Source of the DNA: Mytilus trossulus
Lineage: Eukaryota; Mollusca; Bivalvia; Mytilida; Mytilidae
Direction: 5' to 3'
Length of the DNA stretch: 64,000 nt
NCBI RefSeq assembly: GCF_036588685.1
Contig: NC_086374.1
Location: 36,882,886-36,946,885 of the forward strand
Positions 1-11,492 of the stretch are shown here, one piece after another. A model generated the notes under the pieces. It made no database searches and had not been told where the DNA came from. It saw nothing but the letters and a program-made list of their open reading frames with translations. Numbering within the stretch: position 1 is the stretch's first letter; the number at the start of each line of letters is the position of its first letter. The position numbers were made by a program, and so were the translations under genes.

Positions 1-1760
1 ACAACAGTATATGAAGTAAAAAGAACAATTTGCAATAAAAAAATAGAAACCACCTCAAGTCATCAAAGATAAGTCTGGAAATCCATTTTCTAACCACGAC
101 GAAAAACTTAAAAGATGGAAAGAACACTTTCAAGAAGTCTTGAACAGAACCGAACCTGAAATACCATTTGACATAAATTTAAACTATGAAAACAATGAAA
201 GAGATATAGTTACAGGTCCAATCAAGTAGAAATTACAAAAGCCTTGAAAAGATTAAAAAATAGGAAGTCAGGAGGCATAGATGGCATAAAAGCTGGGATA
301 CTTAAAGCAGATGCAATAACAACCACCAAGTATTGTCATAAGCTTTACAGTATGATATGGATTGGAGATGAAATACCAAAAGAGTGGAATAAAGAAATTC
401 AAAATAGTAAAGAAAGGAGATCGAACATGCTGCGATAACTACAGAGGCATAACACTACTTTCTGTGCCAAGTAAGGTATTCACACAAATCATCATCCAAA
501 GAATGCAAGAAGAAATAGATGAAAAGCAAAGACAAAAACAAGCTGGCCTCAGAAGGGATAAAAGCACTACCGAACAACTTTTCACTTTAAGAAACATCAT
601 AGAAAAATTTCCCTTTGTACTTAAACTTTGTAGAGTTCGAAAAGTCGTTCGATTCCATTCACATGGGATGCTTATGGTCCATCGTAAAAGCTTATCACAT
701 ACCAGACAAATTCATCACAGTTATAAAACTCTTTTACGATTCATTTGAGTGTGCAGTTATAGACGAAGGAATACATTCCAAATTGTTTAAAATAAAAAAG
801 GATGCATGATGTCTGGTTTCTTATTTATGTAAGCCATCGACTAAATCTTGAAACAGGAATCAGATGGAAATTTAACACCAAACTAGAAGACATTATTTTT
901 GCTGACGACCAACCACTACTGTCTTCCAAATTCCAACACATACAACTGAAACAGATAAACTTCAAGAAATTGCCAGCAAAATAGGACTAAAGGTAAACAC
1001 CTTCTTTTTTTGTCTGTTCTATGATCGGGTTGTTGTCTCTTTGACACATTTCCCATTTCCATTCTCAATTTTACCTCTAAAACAAAATTAATGCGGATGA
1101 ACATCACAAATAATAACACAGTGAAGTTAAATGAGAAAGACCCAGATGATGTTGATACCTTCAGTTACCTAGGAGGAATAGTTACAACAATAGGTGGCTG
1201 TGACAATGACATGGACATCAGGTTCAAGAAAGCTAAAGGCCAATTTAGCAGGCTAAGAAAAATATGAAGATCATCGGTACTATCATTTAAAACAACGGTC
1301 AGGTTATTAAACAACTTAGTCATATCAGTCCTACTGTATGGATGTGAAACCGCGAAAACCAACTAAACAAGACAAGAAGACATTGAACACCTTCTAAGAC
1401 AGATACTGAAAATCATGAAATGGTCCGATACTATATCAAACGAAAACCTTAACCTAAAAGTTGGAACAAAGAAGCTAAATGATGAGGAAATAGAACGGCG
1501 TTGGAGATGGATCATTAGTATACTAAGGATGGATACCAACAGTATATGCTCAGTTGCGCTGGCATGAAAACCAGAGGGAAGAAGGAATATTGGACGTCCA
1601 AAAACCACCTTGAGACGGACTGTAGGGACTGAAAAAATATCCCTTGGATGGAACAGTTGGGCTATAGCTAAAACAGCAGCTAAAGACAGTGTGAAATGGA
1701 AAAATGTATCAGGGCCTTTGATGCCGACCGGCATGAAGAGGATAGGTGAGGTGAATAATC
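1..1760 (+). pseudogene. Decayed LINE reverse transcriptase, cut by window edge
   Basis: Fragments in different + frames read as successive parts of a non-LTR retrotransposon polyprotein. A pre-RT linker lies at about 60-230. The RT fingers follow at 244-440 (KSGGIDGI, PKEWN) and 440-600 (NYRGITLL, QAGLRRDKSTTEQLF). The block around an FxKSFDS-like motif is at 615-760, and the catalytic box reads FADD at about 898-909. The post-RT thumb is at 1140-1740 (FSYLGGI, LLYGCET, RRWRWI). Frameshifts and in-frame stops separate the pieces, so it cannot encode one protein. A 67-bp dispersed-repeat end sits between the catalytic box and the thumb. The 5' part, including any endonuclease, lies outside the window. 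Confidence 0.85.
1010..1076 (+). repeat. Dispersed-repeat end inserted in the LINE
   Basis: This segment, with core GTTGTTGTCTCTTTGACACA and then a CATTTCCATTCTC tail, closely matches the last ~60 bases of the repeat at 46600-46945 and 50865-51210. It interrupts the RT reading frames, so it is probably a truncated insertion of that family into the LINE. Confidence 0.6.
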
Positions 1761-1812
1761 TATATTTTAAGCAACAAACTTGAATATGAGTTGGCACAAA
1801 AACTTGTTTAGT

Positions 1813-2084
1813 CTTGAATAAATAAAGGCAACAGTAGTATACCGCTGTTTGAAAATCATTCATCGATCCAGAAAAAAAATTGGGGTTACAAACTCAAACT
1901 GAGGGAACGCATCAAATATAAGAGGAGAACTACGACACAACAGGAAACACAACATTAAAATGTAACACACACAGAAACTAACTATAACATCAAAATGGCC
2001 ATTTTCCTGACTTGGTACAGGACATTTTAAGAAAAAATGTTGGGTTGAATCTGGTTTTGCGGCACGCCAAACCTTTCGCTTTTA
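1813..2084 (+). repeat. Dispersed repeat, family of 39429-39949
   Basis: It begins with AAAGGCAACAGTAGTATACC and includes the segments AAGAGGAGAAC and TTCCTGACTTGGTACAGGAC. All recur in the same order at 39429-39835. No coding potential is seen. It abuts the 3' end of LINE copy 1. Confidence 0.7.
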
Positions 2085-2192
2085 TGTTGGTTGTCGGAAC
2101 CGCATTTAATATAATGACAAGAGTTCGGAGGACCAAGGTATTAATCTGTTGAATTATTCATCTCATGCATATTCATTAGTAATTTGCATATT

Positions 2193-2382
2193 AGTCTCAG
2201 TGTGTATTGTTTAAATCTCACAAGTTGTGTAATTTCAAATTTTCACTGTGTGTTTTTCAACTTATTTCATCTCAGTGTGTCTCTTTAAAATCGTAGCGTG
2301 TAGTTTCAAATTCTCAGTGTGTGTTTTTTTTTTTTCTAAATTTCGGTGTGATTTTTTTAATTCCCAGTGCGTATTTTTTCTT
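2193..2382. repeat. Degenerate minisatellite, ~22-28 bp units
   Basis: About eight irregular copies of a unit resembling TCTCAGTGTGT followed by a T-rich run and AAAT/AATT. Units vary in length and are eroded. Confidence 0.6.
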
Positions 2383-2399
2383 TAGAAAAATGGTTTAAA

Positions 2400-3640
2400 C
2401 ATAGTTTTGACGAGCACGGCTTGCCATTGTTCTACATACTGTCCTTAAACAGTTTTCCTTACAGATTCTGATAGATTTGATTAAAGGTTAGAACATCTTG
2501 TATAAGTCAGCACTTATGGTACCGCCCTGGCGTACACCTTCTATTTCAAAGACTTCTGAAGTTTTATTTTACCATTTTATGGAAGATGTTGCATTTTTAT
2601 AAAGGCTATCTATCAATTTTATGGATTGATCAGAGATTCCCGTTTGATATAATCTCCGTATAAGATTCGAATGTACAATCACATCAAATGCCGATTTACC
2701 ATCAAGTAATGCTATGTATGTTGGTAGTGTTATCTCTTTACTTTCACGCTCAAACTCTTCAATGATTAATTCGCATAACAGAGGGGTAGTGTTCTCAGTC
2801 AATCCTCTTTGTAATGGGGTTCGTCTCTCCATGATAGGGTTTTCACGTATTTTTATTATGTTTTCAATTGTTTTGGAAATAGTGTACCAATTTTCAGAAT
2901 GTCAGATATACAACCTAGTTCAAAAGATTTGTTTTAAATATTGTTGTAATTGTTTACCACCATATATGATATTTTCAACATTCATACCAATGTAGGCAGC
3001 AGATTTATTCCTATTTTAAGTTGATATTGCTTTAAAATCTCTTCTTCTGTTATAGGGTTATGCTTTATTCACTGGTTCAATGAATTTTGGCTTATACTAG
3101 TAATGAAAAGTTTGTGGTTCAAAACATTTTTAACAGTTCTTTGTGTGTAGTATAGTCCTAATTTGATGGATTCCTAGTTTGCCATGTATAGTTATGAGCT
3201 TTACATGGTGTTCCTCCAACGCATTTCTGATGTCTGGTTTATAGACAATATCATAGTCACTTAACCGGCCTTTACATGGTATAGTTGGTACATTGTTTGA
3301 GCGAGTTGGATAAGATGATAAGGATAAGGTCGGGTTTTGTTCTTTACTCGCTGGATTGTTGACAATTCGGTGAGATTTGATTCATTTATTATTTCTAGGA
3401 TGAAGTGGTAGTGATGCTGGTAGCCTTGACAGGTTTGCCAGGTGTGCAAGAAGTGGTTTTCTGTCGTTCGTTTTTGGAGAAACATGTCGATTGTACTCTG
3501 TAAATATCGCCACAAAAGTTATCTTTGTTTTGCTGGAATATTTACTTAACAAAGACTTCAACATTTTTATTCCTGAACTTAATCGTAAGCGATATTGGTT
3601 AATCGTTGGCACTGACCACTTGGCAATCATGTTACTCAGC
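2400..3640 (-). pseudogene. Decayed LINE reverse transcriptase on minus strand
   Basis: Read on the minus strand, the best segment (2832 down to 2569) carries RT motifs: RTPLQRGLTE, then YIALLDGKSAFDVIVHSNLI (palm motif A) and a following helix. It continues in frame past a stop at about 2567 into EGVRQGGTISADLYK, the conserved RxGG block. Upstream pieces between 3640 and 2995 are open in alternating frames with stops and look like the linker region (for example VRGRLSDYDIVYKP-like). The YADD region was not found. The copy is dead and truncated at both ends; its upstream side stops next to the MITE at 3656. Confidence 0.8.
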
Positions 3641-3655
3641 GTTCGAATCCGGATA

Positions 3656-4264
3656 GAGTGGGGTGCTCATATTCGCCGTGGACACAATGTCGCCGTTTTA
3701 TGATTTTTAGGTGTAAAAACTTCAAAGGATGGTTGAAATGGAAGATATATGCCGTTAAATTATATTTTTATAACAAATATAATTATTTTTGAAAATGAGA
3801 CTAAATTTTGGCACTTAAGGCAAAGGACCGAAAAATGGACAACGATTTTCAGCCAATTTCTTGAATGACAAAAACGATTTCAAAGAAGCACTGGCCTTAG
3901 TAATTCTTTGACTGATTGCCCTAAATTTCATTTTTTTCACACTTTTCAAATGTCTGCTATTCGTCTATAATGATTTTTTTTTTTTTTGATAAATATTGTT
4001 TAAAGCTGCAGTTATTTGGTTTTGAATAGATATGTAAAAACGGCGAATATGTGTCCCCCGTTGACAATAAATTAGGAAATTTCAAACACCCTTTAGTCCA
4101 ACTTTTCAGATGATTTTACTCAAAACAAACACGTTTTCAGGCAAAGAATATTTTGCATTTGAGTTATCTTCATATAGAAATATCAGTATACTACAAAAAC
4201 ATAAAGACCTGAACATAAACTGAAGAAAACATGGAAAGATATGGCGAAAATGAGCACCCCACTC
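3656..4264. mobile_element. 609-bp MITE with TA target site (Tc1/mariner-like)
   Basis: The ends are inverted copies. The left starts GAGTGGGGTGCTCATATTCG and the reverse complement of the right starts GAGTGGGGTGCTCATTTTCG, with about one mismatch over 22 bp. TA lies immediately outside both ends (3654-3655 and 4265-4266), as expected of Tc1/mariner-type insertion. A second, inner inverted pair (3680-3702 versus 4028-4052) shares GGACACA and CGCCGTTTT. No transposase is present, so the element is non-autonomous. Confidence 0.8.
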
Positions 4265-4266
4265 TA

Positions 4267-4974
4267 CATGTTTATCTTCAAAACTTCTTATACCACTCCG
4301 TTTGTATCATCAACAACTCAACAACTTATGGTTAGTTGATAGTGTTCTTCTTGTTTTGTTGCACTGGAAATGTCTGGGGGTAATTTAAATGTTTTTGGTT
4401 TATGTTTAATTTGTCCCATGAATTTTGATAAAAAAAATTCTGATACATACAATTTTGTTAGTTGGTTGTTGAACCTACTGTCAAATGATACAATGTAACT
4501 ATCAGTATTCATTTTAATTCATGGTTGTTACTGTATTGTTAGATTGTTTTGGATGCAGTAGGTATGCAAACATGCTCCCTAAGATTAATTTGTCACGATT
4601 TAAACCTCCATAAATAAAATACAAGTTTATTTTTCAATCAAAATTAATTTCCTGGTAGCATTACAGTAGATAACACCAGGTGAACTATATCGCTATGTTA
4701 CTTTACACAACTGAAAATCTAATTAGTATCCAAGATTGTTATTTCCATAACAATACTACATATAAGAGTTGTTGATGGTGATTTATACTACATCAGTAAA
4801 GTAAGTTACAACATAATGGAGATACACAGATGACTTGCCTCCAATGAATGGCATATACAAGAAGTAATAATTATCCATCAAGTTAATTGGTAAGGCTACA
4901 CAACCAGTTAATACTTCACAACAAATATATTAGAACCATCACAACACCAAGTTCAACTTATTCTTTCAACTCTT
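4267..4974 (-). other. 3' flank/UTR of E2-like gene; unassigned ORF
   Basis: Non-coding as far as I can tell. On the minus strand 4512-4318 is open for 64 codons beginning MNTDSYIVSF. I do not recognise it and it may be chance or a transposon remnant. The last part, next to the stop at 4975, is probably the 3' UTR of the E2-like gene. Confidence 0.35.
4626..4631 (-). terminator. Candidate poly(A) signal of E2-like gene
   Basis: AATAAA on the minus strand, about 345 bases after the stop codon at 4975. It is a single hexamer in AT-rich DNA, so support is modest. Confidence 0.35.
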
Positions 4975-7900
4975 TCAACGAGTTTTCTTAGCTTTACGTC
5001 CAATCGCTGGTGAATCTTCAGCTTTACGCTTTCCTCTGCCTCTAACAGGAGTTGTTGGTTCTTTTACTTCCATAAGTTTAACTTTAGCTTTCTTTCCCCG
5101 GCCTACTGGTTTTGGTTCTTCGATTTCCATGTCTTCGGCTTTAACTTTTCTTCCACGTCCCTTTGCCTTTGGTTTTTCAATTTCAACATCTTCGACTTTA
5201 GCTTTCTTTCCCCGACCTGTTGGTTTTGGCGCTTCAATTTCCATATCTTCTGTTTCAGCCTTTCTTTTTCGTCCCTTTGCCTTTGGTTCTTTAATTTCAA
5301 CATCTTCGACTTTAGCTTTCTTGCCCCGGCCTTTTGGTTTTGGTGGTTCAATTTCCACGTCTTTAGCTTTCTTTCCCCGGCCCTTAGCCTTTGGTTCTTC
5401 AATATCTTCTTTCTTTGATTTCTTTCCTTTACCTTTCTTTGACGTTTCATCTTCCTTCATTGGTTTGCCTTTAGAAGTACTTGCTTTATCCTTCTCAGCT
5501 TTAGCTGTTTCAAAAAAAACCAACCCAATTATTATATATAAACAATATCAATTGTAGGTAATTTCGTGGTTGCTTCAGTCCGTTTTTACAAACTTTATTT
5601 TTATATCAATGAATGGCACATTTAAAGGTAAACATTTCAACTATAAAGTTTACACTTTGTATCCTGTTTCAGTAAGTAACATGACTGAGATTGTATTTGT
5701 TGTCATTTTTTTTGTTCTTCTCATTTATTCAAACTACCAGTTCCAAAAACATTAAAATGTCTTTGAATTCTCTAGTTTAGACTGTATTAATTGAAATTTT
5801 ACCTTCTCGAAACACTACTTATCTTAGTAGAAATCGTATTTCAAAGAGTTTCAAAACAGTGACGACGACCGAATTCCAACAAGTGTGACCGAGTCTGGAC
5901 TGACTTTAAACTGATTTATGGTATGGACGCTTGAGGTCATCCCCAGATTTGTATGGTGTTACGGTGTTGCTAAGTCTAAAGTTTTCTATGTTGTGGTCTT
6001 TTTTTTGCCATGGCATTGTCTGTTTATTTTAGACTTGCGAGTTTAAATTTCCTTTAGTATCTTTCGCCTCTCTGTTAGGATTTGTCACCAGATGCTCTGA
6101 ATTGGCCGTGTAACAAAAAATGGAAAGTTAATTCCAAGCAAGGAATTTATACCTATTGCTAGTACGGAACAGTACACAATGTGTTGTTGAGACAGATTTT
6201 AGTTAAGACAAATGGTATGTCGAGTTAAATGTCTGAATCTTTATAGTAAGTAACAATTAACATACGTTTCTTTTCTATCGGATATCTTTTCAAAACTTCC
6301 ATCCATCCACCAGCGTTCTTCCAAAATGTCCATCTGTAACCATCTGTCTTTAGTGAATAATTTACAGAATCTAATAGTTTATCATAAACTTCTTGTTCAC
6401 TAAGAGGTTTAACTTTCAGGACCTACAAAATGAAGTTTTGTATATTGGTATTTGCCTTTTACTTCTTCTCCTCGGGTTCGGTTAACGATTAGAAAATCTT
6501 TCCCATACCCCATATTTTCAAATTCTGACATCTTTAATAAGCTGGTTTAAAAAAAAATCCGCTTCAAAATATTTTGGAAATCTAATTCTTGTAATTTTTA
6601 TCTGTAAATCCACATGAGTTTTGATGTAATTTCAATTTTATCTTTTTAAACTATTGGAGTTGAATGGACGTTTCACTGAAGTTTGGCACAAGATGTCTAT
6701 CTTTCAAAGTTTTTACATATATATTTTATTGCTCTTGCCATTGACTGGACCTAATTACAACGGACAAGTTATTAATTGAAATGAACCATCAGACCTTAAC
6801 ATATATCATTTTAGCTTGGAGAAATTTCATATAACAAACCCTTAGAACTTTTTTAAATTATCTGCGACTACATTATTAACATACCTTAACCAACAACACT
6901 ACATCAGACCTTTTTTAAAAAAAAATAATTTCTACTATCATTCCTTGTCGTATATCGATTTATTGCTTGAAGAACTTACATCGAACCAGTCCTTGTACGT
7001 CTTGACATCTTTCAACTTCTCAATGGAATCTTTCATCCCTTTCACCATTTCTGCTGTAGGAAACCCGAGGTTTGCGTCGTATCTTTTGATCAAGTCCGTT
7101 CTTGATTTGTCCTTCGGCATAGCGATATCCAAAAACAAAACCTGAAAGGCTAAAAGTTTTCTGCTAACAGCTGTGCGTTCAAACGTTTGTTTGATTCTGT
7201 AGTCTTTGTCTGTGTCCAGGAAACCAAGCTTAGCGTCTTCTTTAACATACCACATTACATGTCGTCTCCAGCTCTCAGACATGTACGCCATTGCTGCATC
7301 TTGCCATCTGAATGTACAAAAAATAATAAATTGTTTTCAAAAGGATATCATAGTGCGTCATAAAGACTGTCTTTCGGTGGATACATTTTGCATTTATTTA
7401 ACAACAAGTTGAAAAATTCATTTTAAAATTCGTAAAGGGATTACTCCAACATCTTAATTTACCACTAAAATAAGTGTATAGTTCAATTACCAGCGCCATT
7501 TGTATGCTCTTCGTCACAGAATAGTTGATACAACAACAGCGTCATCTAAACAGAACTAACCTAAATTTGGAAGATGCAGCTAGTAACATCAGCCACTCTC
7601 CTATGTGTGGACAGGATTTCTTCGTTCTTCTGTCTTCGTTGTCTATGAATTCCTTTAAAACATAGCATTAAAACATAACTTTATCTTGCACCAGACGTAT
7701 TAAATGACTATTAAATGGGTAAAATAATTATACTTCAATACTAGTCCATAGTTCGACGATTAATTTGTTATAAACACTTGATCATTTATTAACAGCAACC
7801 TTACACATATAAATATCAAATATACAATGATTTTTTTTATTCATTTGAAATTATATTTAGGCTTTTTTAATTCCAATTAATTTTTTATACCTTCAAACGA

Positions 7901-9003
7901 TCGTCAATAAGTTTTTGAAGATTTGGATAGGTTTCCAATGCCCATAGCAGTAACCTGTGCAAGGAGAAATATCCATTCAGGCTGTTGTCGCTTGTATGTT
8001 GAGTTCCTTTAGAAAACTCTACTACAGTGGCGCTCATTAAGTTTGGTATGACACGAATAACAATTTCTTCTATCGGAGTTTTCTTTGGATTACAGCTCTT
8101 TAGTATTCCAGCAACTTGGACTAATGAATTTTCAAATGTCTGTTTTATTTTATCACCATGTTGAGGATGGATATACATCGGAAGAAAGAATTTGACATCT
8201 TCTTTCATTACACTTTTGACGCAGCCCATGGCTTTGTTCATGCTTGTGAATGACTCTTGTTTCAGAAACTCACAAGGTGTAGTAAGAGATGGTCTATGTG
8301 CCGGTCCAGATACAATCAATCCATAACCAAATAGATCATCGTCACTTTTTGGGGGAGCTACAGAAAATTGTTCCTTAGACATGTAGTCAATGATAACTTC
8401 TGTTGGTGAATCTGCTTTTGGCGTAACCTTCTTCCCCTTTTTCGAATCTTGCTTTTTCAATGGCAATTCAGGCTTTCCTGCATTGATGGGTGGAAACGGT
8501 TTTTTATAATTATGACCACAGTCCTTACACGAGAATGACTTCGATAACTCTAAGTTATGGGCATTTGAATTCGTGCACCACCAACTACTCCCGGATTGCG
8601 TCTCGGCAAGAAAAGCAACTACGTTTAGAAGAATCGTCTGTACTGTGTAACCAGGCGACCAACCAACAGATTTCTCATCTTTCCATTCCGTATGAATATC
8701 AGCAAAGTCAGAAAATATATTCAAACAAACTTTGGTTCCTTTCTTTCCTTGTTTTGTTGCTCCACTATTGTACTGGAACCCGACCGGTACAAATTCCGCA
8801 CTCGGACTTTCGTATGGATATTTGTCTGTAAACAGTAGCAGTAAGTGATAGATTATGTCGTCATGTTTGAAGTTACAGTGCCATTCAAATACATTTTCAT
8901 CCAGTGGAGCTGCTGATACATTTTCTACTGGCTCCCTCTGAATTTCATCATAATCTTGCATAAGGCGCTTCATTGCGCGCTTCTGCTGTTGATTGACCGA
9001 CAT
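4975..9003 (-). CDS. E2 (UBC-fold) protein with Lys-rich repeat tail
   Basis: Five coding exons on the minus strand: 9003-7891, 7652-7561, 7307-6980, 6422-6266 and 5504-4975. All junctions are GT-AG and the 2,220 joined bases give 739 aa. I start at the ATG at 9001-9003, because the codon before it is GTG, not ATG. Residues 1-135 look like a ubiquitin-conjugating domain: KYPYESPSAEF, a candidate catalytic Cys93 in KVCLNIF, and WSPGYTVQTILL. The usual HPN tripeptide is absent, as in some UBE2J-type E2s. A CxxCxH motif follows at about 159-164. The middle (about 200-560) is conserved-looking but has no family I can name. The last exon encodes about seven ~19-residue repeats built on PKxxGRGKKAKVEDVEIE, strongly basic and probably nuclear or nucleic-acid binding. 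I infer E2 or pseudo-E2 activity; the substrate is unknown. Confidence 0.8.
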
Positions 9004-9524
9004 CACTGCAGCTCAATGCCTACAATATTGAAAACAAAATGCCACTTCGTTGTACATTTTTCTGTTCTTAATTCTAAACCTTTACATTTATCTTATTGTT
9101 ACATCAGTTTATTAATAGATGAACACAACCTTGGCTTAATATGTGTGTTATCCACGAAATCAATACATAACGTATATAGATGGACCGATAAATCGGCATA
9201 AGAAGAATCAATATGCTACATGAATGCACATTATTGCTTTAATATGGGTGAATAGGCTATGCTTCTTTCTCTTAAATTTTGAAATACCAATGAAATTTGT
9301 AGTACTCACATTTATGCCCATAGAATGGTATTTCTACAACTGAGCTATATGTACAGGATTTTTTTTTAATTATAATGTACATGTACTTTAAAAACTTTAA
9401 TTATAGACTAGAAGTGACCTTAAATTATTTGTATTCCTGGTCAGTTATTTTTGCATAAATTCATTTTTAGTATGTATATTTATATATAAATATCATACCT
9501 CATGCAAGTACATATATTGCTTAC

Positions 9525-9640
9525 CTGTGCTTGAATGGCTTGCAAAAGTCCTACAGAATGAGGTTTTATACAGATATCTTTTTCACGTGATTACTCTCAA
9601 AATATTTCTTATCATGTTTATACCGGTCACATACCAGAAC
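9525..9640 (-). other. Probable 5' non-coding exon of E2-like gene
   Basis: On the minus strand a consensus donor (CACAG then GTAAGC) lies at 9525/9524. A matching acceptor (TTGTAG) lies just above the first coding exon at 9020-9021, which makes 9019-9004 5' UTR. The outer limit of this exon is not visible; 9640 is only indicative. Confidence 0.45.
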
Positions 9641-11412
9641 TTCTCGATCTTTACCTTTACGTTTATAGGAAATCCATAAGAAGATCGAACAAAAAATATC
9701 TCACAGTATAGTAAGGAGAATTTAAATTTATATTTTCCAAATTTAATATTTAGGAGGAATGGTGCGCTTTAAATACTTAGTTTGTGGTAGCAACCTGGTG
9801 TAACAATATATCATCAATATATATTAAGTTCACATGCAAGAAAAGGATAAAGACCACCGCAAATATAACATGGTTATATATTAAAATATAAACACTAATA
9901 TCTCCCAACCTCATTCTCTAAATTTATCGGCTAAAGTGAAACCAAATAATAATCTATGAATGGGCAATAATTACATGTAATTGGTCGATTTATGTTGGTC
10001 TCTCACAACCTCGGGCTGAAAGGACTGGTTGTGATTTTTTTCTACTCAGGGCTATTTTGACTGAGTTATACATGGGCACTTGTCCATTACTGAAGGCTTG
10101 TGTTGTCCTGTATATGTATTTAGATTATATATGATTCTTTTGGTTGTTATCCCATTGACCTGTACGGCCGATATCTTCTTTTTTTAAATTGAATAGAATT
10201 TAAGAAACACAACTTGAACAATTAGAAATTTAAGTCATATTAAAAAAAGATGAGTATCTTTTATATACACGTACTTGAATTGTTGAGTTTTACTGTAAAA
10301 CACTTGCAGTGTACATGAGCTTTCTTTTAAAGGACCATCCTTTATATTTTCAAAATCTTATAAATGCTCTGCTACTGCATTTGTATTGTCTTCTCGTACT
10401 CTTATTTGATGATATTTTGTCTTAAACTGCGAGACTTCTCTTTAGCAATTCGGCCCCGCAAAGCGCAAGAAGACATTTTTATGCATTTATTATGTTAGAT
10501 TTTTTTCGTTTCTTTTAGTTACGTTTTCACGGTTTAGTTTTAAAAAAATCGTTTGTTTGCAATCTCCCAATCAATAAGCATTTCAAATGTTGTAGATAAA
10601 ATAGATAAAAATAGTATATTAAAACCTCAAATAAATCCATCTTTTGTGAATTTGTCTTTTTAATAAAATTTTTACTGAGGCTTTGATCATTTATCTGTAA
10701 TAACTCATTATGATTTAAGTAATTTTTATATGTAAAAAGTTGGTGTGAACTGGAAGTATTTTCTTAAAGAACCCCACTGAATGGCAATTTCACTGAATAA
10801 GTTAGTTGTGGGTCATTTTGAGGTGTACGTCTGCAGTTTTAATCTCAGTAAGGCTATATAATATTGTCACTAACTACAATCTATTCTATTACTATTATTA
10901 AGATATCATGACCAAAATGTCTATTTTCCCGATTACTTTATTTTTAAAAAGTTATAACTTTTTGTAGCATGTAAATCCTTTTAGTGTCAAAAACAAACTA
11001 TGTTTGTCAAGTGCTAAAATCATGTTAAATATGAGTGCCTGGACAGGGTATTGGGAGCGAGTTGGGAGCACGTGAGAGAGGGGCGGGAGAAGGGAGAGAG
11101 GAGAGGGAGAAGGGAAAGAGAGGGCGGGAGAAGGGAGAAGAGGGACGGGAGCAGGGAGAAACCTACCCCGTGTCCAGCCCCTCAAATATGTGTGTCAAAT
11201 CTATGCCCTTTTATATTGAAACAAAACGTAAAATTATATATATGCATTAACTCAGTTTTTTAACTATAGTATTATAGCAGAGACATATACTATATCTTTT
11301 ATTTGTCTCTGATAATAGTTGGTATATATAGTCCGCGTTATAACGTATTCCTGCTTTTAGTCTACCTTTTATTTTCGGATATAACATTTGTGTTTTAGGT
11401 GTATCTTTATTG
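9641..11412. other. Intergenic region between divergent genes
   Basis: AT-rich DNA separating the E2-like gene (-) from NDUFA10 (+). I see no gene. A block at about 9960-10190 ending in a polypyrimidine run looks like a dispersed repeat, but it has no second copy in this window. The only other structure is the polypurine tract listed separately. Confidence 0.5.
11066..11162 (+). repeat. G/A-only polypurine tract
   Basis: Nearly uninterrupted GGGAGA/GAGAGG-type sequence, about 330 bases upstream of the NDUFA10 start. Apparent ORFs on both strands here are low-complexity artefacts. Confidence 0.8.
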
Positions 11413-11413
11413 A

Positions 11414-11422
11414 ACTTCCGGT
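11414..11422 (+). promoter_or_regulatory. Candidate ETS/GABP (NRF-2) site
   Basis: ACTTCCGGT, an ETS-core inverted GGAA, about 70 bases before the NDUFA10 ATG. GABP sites near the start are common in nuclear genes for respiratory-chain subunits. The role here is inferred from position and motif alone. Confidence 0.4.
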
Positions 11423-11492
11423 TTCATTTTTTTTTCAAGAACATTTTTACAATTTATTCATGCTGTCATAATATTGTCCAAGGGCCAACAGA

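Noticed and set aside
5103-5557. Other-frame ORFs over the Lys-rich exon (KRQRKVKERN..., FLPRPFAFG...)
   Set aside because: Shadows of the real repetitive exon of the E2-like gene.
10952-11263. Arg/Gly/Glu-rich and Pro/Ser-rich ORFs
   Set aside because: Translations of a polypurine tract; no splice or start support.
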